Shown here: positions 16,639-22,472 of the stretch, one piece after another
Layout of the letters: every line of letters begins with the position of its first letter
How positions within the stretch are numbered: the stretch's first letter is position 1
Source: Ectocarpus siliculosus
Lineage: Eukaryota; Sar; Phaeophyceae; Ectocarpales; Ectocarpaceae
DNA length: 22,472 nucleotides
Reading direction: 5' to 3'
Assembly (NCBI GenBank): GCA_000310025.1
Contig: FN648909.1
Coordinates: forward strand, 1 to 22,472
Translations under genes and position numbers: made by a program
The notes under the pieces: model-generated
What the model was told of the DNA's origin: nothing
Databases searched by the model: none
What the model saw: the letters and a program-made list of their open reading frames with translations, nothing else

Positions 16639-19600
16639 GAAGGAGTTGCACAGCTGAGACCGCCGCTTGCGGCGGATTTCTGCAGCGAGAGCTTGCTTGA
16701 CAAGGTAAGACAGACGCAGGCATACGAGTCGGCCGCCTTGTACACCCCCTTCAACTCGTGCTGCTCGCTTGTACAGCTTGCTTGTAACGGTGCACCCCCA
16801 CGTCTTTTCTTCAAATTCGGATTCTCCTCGCACACCTGGATTCCCTGTGGATTCCCTGTGGACACGATATCCACCAAGGCGTCTTCGGCTGTTTTCATCC
16901 GCACAGCGACCCAATGGTAGCGTGGGTTGCGTCGTAAACCTACTGATTGCAGATGTGGGTGCGAATCTCTCTCGGGAGTGAAGAAATGGCAAATCTGCGG
17001 TGGAAAGCGATATTATTTACGGTCCGCGCACAACAATTTGTGCATTCACGTTTTGTGCGATAACTTTCTTTTGAAAAAGAATTGAAACGTGAAACAACGA
17101 TGGTCGTGACCGCCTCGTCGAGATACGTCGATATCTGCAGAGTTTTTTTTGTTCTGACGATATGCAACAATTTTGACAACAATCATACACGGAACTCCCT
17201 GAACACGACATACATCCCCTCTGCATTCACGGAACCCCCGACCGTACCCCCGAAGCCCCCCCTCACCCTCTACATTACGGACACCACATGCTTGCATTTG
17301 TACAGATACCACGCAGACGCATGATCGACAACACCGTTGGGCGTTAAAAGGCACAATATATGAACATTGACGGGTCTATACATGTACATAAACCTATACA
17401 AACACTCGGGGGCAGTCAATCGTAAGGGGTAAGTGCTGAAAATAAGTAGAAGGCCAACATGAAAGAAACAGAAACATGCACAAGGCGCACAACAATCCGG
17501 CAAAGCTACCACGAACTTAAACACACACACACATCACGACGCAGCGTTCTCGGCCACGTCCATCAAAAATGCGCCGTCGTGGCCATCCGAGAGCGCGTCA
17601 TCAGCGCCGGGAGATGGAAAATCATGTTGCAATGCCGGCTTCGGCTTCTTCGAAATCGCCCGACCATTGGCTCTGCGGCTGCCGAACTTCTTCTTCTTAT
17701 CCCGTCCCCTAGGCTTCCCCATGGTGCTTGCGTGCTTGTTTCGTGTTTTGGGCCGCAACGTGTGCGTGTTGTGTGCGCGTGCGTGTTGCCCCATCCAAAA
17801 AAACATTTCCCATGGGGACGGCACAACAAAATGTGGAATATCGCGGAAACCAGATTTTTCCCAACAAAACCCAGTAATACCGACCTAGATACTGAGGAGA
17901 GGAATCGATTGCCGCCATTTATTTTGAAATCGGTCGGTTGGTTATCACCCAAAAAAGATTTCAAACTGATGCTCTACTGTCGATTTTTGAGCGATATCTC
18001 CGTCAATTCACAAAATTTCGAAAAAAAAAAAAGCCCGACCTGGCAAATTGCGAGACGCGTTCGAATCCGTAGAGTTTTTGTAAATCGGCATAGAACACGC
18101 CCCTGGAAAAAAGAATTCAAGTTTTCCCGGTTTTGTGCCGATAAAAAGTCAAGAAAAAAGAAAGAAAGAAAAACTTTCCGTCACTCCATGCGCCTGGAAA
18201 CAGGGCGTTTGCCGGTACTTTCAGATGTCGGAACAACCACCTGTGTGCAGAGAAAAGTTGTCATTTGTGCCGGGAATGTTTTGGATTTTCTGTTGTGCAC
18301 GGACTACAGGAGTATGCACGGTCGCCCCGGTGGTCTAGTTGGTATCCTCGAAACCTTCTAGAGGTCAGGTCAGGGGTTCGAATCCCGGCGTAAGCGAGCT
18401 TTTCTTGCAAAGTGAGTTGTTTCTCTCGCTTCCGCTCCTGGCCTAGTGGATAGCGCTAGTTCGTGTGTACACAGAGGGAAGCGAGTGCTGAACTCTTCTC
18501 GCATTAAAAATCGAAGGCAACGTACCGCAAAGGGGACGGTAGAGAGGGGCCCTTCTGTGTGACCACGGGTTGGAGTATAACGGCACTAATGCTGTGAGCC
18601 CTGATTTGAAGTGAGGACAAGAACAAAAATGCACAGTATCAAGGGAAGGGTGCTTTTTCGCGTTGTTGTCGAAGGCAGTCGCCGCAGACGGAAGGAGGGA
18701 CAGCGACAAACCACGTCGTCCCTGTGCTGCCTTCCTTCTGTGCGATCCCGGTTGCTATGTTAAACAATAAACGAACGGTGTCCACTATAGAACAGAACAC
18801 ACACTCAACATACCCCAGCGTTGCTCAAGTTCTTGGTCTCGCGATTTTTATCTTGAAAGTGCGGGCAAGTGTTAGAGGCCCCCGTTCCTTCCCACGGGGG
18901 GGCTACCGTGCCCACCCACAGTAGTAAGAGTTGATCTGGGGACTATGTTCGCCCAGGACCGATGCAGATGAGTAAAACCTTGATTATCACACACAGTGTC
19001 CCTTCCAGCACGACATAAGTACAGTGAACACATGTGCGTGCTCTCTCTCGATGGGCCCCGCACTTGGACCCCCAATAGCATACCCCCCACACACATATAC
19101 TCTCCAGATGGGATCTTGCATCCAAGTGCCCCAAACAGCAAGCACTAAGCATGCATTGCCCCAATTGAACTTGCACACCGCGTGTGCCTCCTTATGTAAC
19201 CCTTGACATTTGGTCTAAAAACCAAGTCACATAAACCATTGCCCTCCATGCTTGTGTGCTTCGTTGTTGGACCTCCTTTGTGCTGAAGGTCGCGCTAGCG
19301 CTGTTCCGGGTTCTCGTCCAGAAAGAGATCGGGTACAAGTCGGAGGAGCCTGGCTATGCCGGCCTCATCGACGAAGCCCAAAACTACATGGTGATACAGG
19401 CGAGTTCGGCCCCCGTTTTGGCAATATATGCGCGTTGCCATCATTGCATGGCCACCCACCCGAGGGAGACGTCAAGGTGGCTTGTTGAAAGACATTTCCT
19501 TGTAGTGGGGGCTGGCGGCGGGGTGCCCACATTTTGCCAATGCTTGCCCAAGCCACACACAGTCACAGGAGTCGTGGCTTGTTGAAAGACATTTCCTTGT

Positions 19601-21614
19601 AGTGGGGGCTGGCGGCGGGGTGCCCACATTTTGCCAATGCTTGCCCAAGCCACACACAGTCACAGGAGTCGTGTTATTGTTCTAAAGAGTAAGTAGGGTA
19701 ATTCGCGACTGTCGTTCAACCGAGCGGCCTTCAAAGAGGAAAAGCGGTGTCAACCTTTCGCCACGAGGCTCTCGCAGGTGTACCCGATTTGTGCGATGGC
19801 GTGGAGAGCGAATTGAGTTCTGATGACTTTCGGTGTCATCATTGACGGCAAGTCCAAAGATTGATAAGTCGTAGCTCTTTTTCATTCGACGACCCCATTG
19901 AACGACGTCGCTTCAATGCATGTGCATAGATTTCCCTGGATCTTGCATGCGCATTCACTTGGTTTTGTTGTGGCCATACACCCTTGAGGGAATTGCTTAA
20001 GCTTCGGCTCTTGGCCCGACCGTACCGTCCTTGCCGCCTAGCAGCCGCTTTGCGAATACGTTTCCCGATTTACTTTGCACAGCCTGTTGAGGCACGTGTG
20101 CGTTCCCCTCCCCTCCAGTTCCTTTGTGCCTAGGCATGCTGCGCATAGCGCTTATTGCGGCACATATTGTTGGTTTGTCGACGTCTCCCACGAGTATACC
20201 CGCACGAACCCTCACACACCCCTTCCCGCCCCCGTACCTTATTGTGCATGGTGAATCGCCAGGGCGCCTCAGTGGAAGATCAGCAAGACATGGCCGTTCG
20301 AGTTCTGACCACTATCGCCGGCCCCGCTGTTCCCCCTGTGTACAAGCTGTTCATGGCACCATGGCCGTGGGCACCTTTCCTGACCGCGTTTTTCACACCT
20401 CCCTTTTTCAAGGTACTCGCTACGCGCCCCTCTTGGAATGCTTGGTTTGGTACGTGCTTGGCTGTTGCAATGACGGAGTTTCTTTCCCAAACATGTACGC
20501 AAAAGGGTGCCTCGTTGAGAACATTTGTTGTACAGTGGATGCCTATCACTGTATTTGGCTGTTTGCGAAATGTCTGGGTCCGGATGTGTGATGCCTTTTT
20601 TCCTTCGTATTCGGATCCACGAATTTGAATCGACAAGCGAGTTGACGGTGTGCTGTAGCCTAATGTTTTCCTCGAATGACTTCCTGCTGTTCTTTGACGT
20701 ACGAAAGGCAGTACCGCACGGTGTCATCCTCTACTTTGGCTTCCCCTAATCGACCGTGTGGTATTTTCTTTGTTTCTTCATGGCGTCCCTGGCCGTATTT
20801 TTTCTGGAGTTTCTCGTCGGTCCGAACAAGCTTGACGCGCGAAAGGATGACACCCCCGGCGGTGTGTTCGTGGAAAGGTGTCGATTTTTGGAGGAGACCA
20901 ATTGCAAGGTGAGGTGTTACTGGTGATGCCGCTCTTGGTTTGCCCGCTTTATAGCCGCCGTAGCTCCCCCAACCCGCAACACTCATCGCTTGCGCTCGGG
21001 CCATGGCATGTCACCTGGCGGAAATTTACAGTACGGGCCATTGTTTGTTGTCGACATTCATGTCCAGCCACGGTTCCGTAGTACTTCTTTTTTCGGGACC
21101 TGACCATTGAGGCGTTTCGCTGCCAGCAAGCGTAAGCAGACTGTTTCTCAAAATGTTGTCACCCGCTACACCGCGCCCCCACCTTTCTCGATCCCTAAAC
21201 ACGCAAGTCGGCGGCTTGTCGTCGTAATGTGTTGCGAGGGTGTCAGGGTTAGGGCTCCCCGTAACTCAATAGCATGATGGTCGAAATTTCCCTGCTAGTT
21301 GCCCCCGGCCTGTGTTTCTCTTGGCGCAAAGACCCAAGTACCTAACATTCCTCTTGTGTGGCACGCCTTACATGCAACGGGGTCAGGGGTTGTGCACAAA
21401 CATGTGCAAGATCCCGACCGAACGTTTTTTCGAGGAGACGCTGGGCCTGACGATGGCGATGGAGCCAGACTTCGACACGTACGAGTGCCGCCTGAGCTTC
21501 GGCCTCGAGTCGCCCGCGATGGAAGAGGACGACACAGTTCCTCGTGGCTGCCTATCTGGCTGCAGCTGCAAGGAGCTCGGGGCCGTGGTGGCTACCACGT
21601 GTTCGAAACAGTAG
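16639..21614 (+). CDS. D27-like: D27-like (DUF4033) carotenoid-isomerase-family protein, five exons, 5' end uncertain
   Basis: Plant D27 is a plastid iron protein that isomerises all-trans/9-cis beta-carotene, the first step toward strigolactones; algal relatives have unproven roles. Exons: 16639-16704, 19289-19390, 20263-20412, 20810-20908 and 21387-21614, all joined in phase 0 at GT-AG sites (donors AAG|GTAAGA, ATG|GTGATA, AAG|GTACTC, AAG|GTGAGG). They give 214 residues. Exons 1 and 2 join as SLLDK|VALALF, matching the family's WFDQLAI segment, then GYKSEEPGYAGLIDEA. Exon 3 ends PPFFK and continues FLVGP as in family FFxWLVGP. The Cys-rich signature CRFLEETNCK|GLCTNMCKIP spans the last junction, followed by FFEETLG, MEPDFDTYECRLSFG and a C-terminal CLSGC. 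Exon 1 could instead start at 16643. Introns are large and hold a SINE and a tandem duplication. The N-terminal targeting part is not secured. Confidence 0.85.
18324..18635 (+). mobile_element. tRNA-derived SINE, copy 2, within a D27-like intron
   Basis: The head has a clean A box TGGTCTAGTTGG (18331-18342) and B box GGTTCGAATCC (18375-18385), about 32 nt apart as in tRNA genes. The acceptor-stem ends do not pair, so it is not a working tRNA. The body matches copy 1 (6740-6962). A segment of about 95 bp at 18407-18501, absent from copy 1, contains a second A-box-like stretch TGGCCTAGTGG (18439-18449) but no B box. The element sits in the first D27-like intron (16705-19288) in the same orientation as the gene. 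Confidence 0.75.
19477..19673 (+). repeat. Exact 97-bp tandem duplication in a D27-like intron
   Basis: Units 19477-19573 and 19574-19670 appear identical base for base, starting GTGGCTTGTTGAAAGACATT and ending GTCACAGGAGTC. They are followed by the first three bases of a further unit. They lie in the intron between the exons ending at 19390 and starting at 20263. The lack of differences implies recent origin or an assembly artefact. Confidence 0.95.
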
Positions 21615-21901
21615 ACAGATTCCAAGTTCTCGGTATGTATTCGATCCCCTCACGAGATTGCTGCCTTTCTCATAGCCGTATCTGCGAACACAACAATCAG
21701 TTTATTTTGTTTTCTTTCGAATTGCTTCATTATTTCTTCGGTTTCTAGGCTACGTGTTGGGGAGAGAGACGCACGAAACGCTCATCGTCTCTCCGGCCGC
21801 GTTAGCTGCAAAGGCCGGCGTCAACTCTTACAAATCCATCTCTCTCCCCACAAATACTAGCCGGGGGACTACGACTGCAAACGCAGGAGTCCCAAAACTG
21901 A
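21615..21901 (+). other. D27-like 3' untranslated region with a probable intron
   Basis: Eighteen bases after the stop comes a strong donor (TTCTCG|GTATGT, GT at 21633-21634). A pyrimidine-rich tract and acceptor follow (TTTCTAG| at 21742-21748), giving a 116-nt intron in the 3' UTR. The exon after it starts GCTACGTG. An open frame of 63 codons inside it has no recognisable content. A possible AATAAA signal is farther on, at 22224-22229. Confidence 0.45.
21701..21901 (+). repeat. Direct repeat of about 200 bp, copy 1
   Basis: The block from TTTATTTTGTTTTCTTTCG to CAGGAGTCCCAAAACTGA is repeated at 22270-22472. The two copies differ only by two 1-base insertions in the second (AAAA for AAA, CCC for CC). 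It includes the intron tail, the acceptor and the following exon. Confidence 0.95.
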
Positions 21902-22269
21902 CCAAGTCCTCAAATGGTACACACCATTCTACAACACCTGACTAGATACCGAATATTCCCGAACTTATGCCCCCACCTTCGAAAGAAAAGGGATGGGAGG
22001 GCGGGATTTTCTAAACTGCCGCCGCTACTGCGTTAGGCGGCTGCTGCTGTCCTTCCGTTGCTTCACGCGCTCTGTAGCTGTCACACGTTACCCGACTTTG
22101 CTACAGCCCCTGCGTGGACTCGATCACGGAATGACACCCCCAACTATAGACTAATAATTCCAAACACCGTGACCCTGGGTTTCCGGTAGAAAATGAAGCC
22201 AAATTCTAATTCGACTGTTACAAAATAAACACCAGTTTATTCTATCTGCTTCGACGAACAAACCTTCCT
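21902..22269. other. Spacer between the direct repeats, no gene recognised
   Basis: About 370 bp with no ORF of note. It contains an AATAAA at 22224-22229 that could serve the gene upstream. Confidence 0.45.
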
Positions 22270-22472
22270 TTTATTTTGTTTTCTTTCGAATTGCTTCATT
22301 ATTTCTTCGGTTTCTAGGCTACGTGTTGGGGAGAGAGACGCACGAAACGCTCATCGTCTCTCCGGCCGCGTTAGCTGCAAAGGCCGGCGTCAACTCTTAC
22401 AAATCCATCTCTCTCCCCACAAAATACTAGCCCGGGGGACTACGACTGCAAACGCAGGAGTCCCAAAACTGA
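22270..22472 (+). repeat. Direct repeat of about 200 bp, copy 2, reaching the window edge
   Basis: The same block as 21701-21901 at a distance of 569 bp. It may continue past the window end, so the true repeat length is unknown. Confidence 0.95.

Noticed and set aside
16468-16992. Two overlapping minus-strand open frames (up to 174 codons)
   Set aside because: They lie antisense to the 66-bp D27-like exon at 16639-16704 and its donor, and neither gives a recognisable protein. The shorter one looked protein-like at first (MKTAEDALVDIV) but has no supporting partner exon.
17459-18361. A 300-codon plus-strand open frame
   Set aside because: Its composition is erratic, it shows no domain, it runs into the SINE head, and it lies wholly within the first D27-like intron.

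Overview
The window looks like nuclear DNA of a photosynthetic eukaryote, most likely a stramenopile alga of brown-algal type. The reasons are a spliced gene for a D27-family (DUF4033) carotenoid-isomerase-like protein with GT-AG introns, LTR retrotransposons of both the Ty3/gypsy and Ty1/copia classes, tRNA-derived SINEs, and no bacterial operons or ribosome binding sites. The lineage is an inference; no rRNA or other diagnostic marker is present.

Layout from left to right. Positions 1-2739 are the 3' end of a plus-strand chromodomain gypsy element: the integrase C-terminus, a chromodomain and a Tudor-like tail, then a long 3' non-coding region with 50-bp tandem repeats, a polypurine tract and a probable short LTR. 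Positions 3164-4432 are a foldback (long terminal inverted repeat) element with a 5-bp target duplication. Positions 4649-6043 are a hAT-like DNA element with an 8-bp target duplication, arrays of CGGCGA motifs near both ends and a minus-strand ORF for a Ser/Gly-rich, Cys-containing acidic protein. A tRNA-derived SINE lies at 6740-6962.

Positions 7512-13028 are a complete minus-strand copia element. It has identical 220-bp LTRs, a perfect CATAC target duplication, a primer site matching the anticodon arm of a tRNA-Met, and one uninterrupted 1601-codon Gag-Pol frame. Its integrase has Ala where the catalytic Glu is expected. Positions 13440-14700 hold a decayed minus-strand fragment of a gypsy element related to the one at the left edge. 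A head-to-head plus-strand gypsy tract follows, with the same polypurine-tract/LTR boundary at 15099-15116.

From about 16.6 kb to 21.6 kb runs the one recognisable host gene, a plus-strand D27-like gene in at least five exons. Its introns hold the second SINE copy and an exact 97-bp tandem duplication. Its 3' untranslated region appears to contain an intron whose acceptor and following exon lie in a roughly 200-bp block that is duplicated 569 bp downstream at the window edge. Overall this is a transposon-dense region around one plastid-type host gene. No CRISPR array, bacterial-type system or functional rRNA/tRNA gene is visible.
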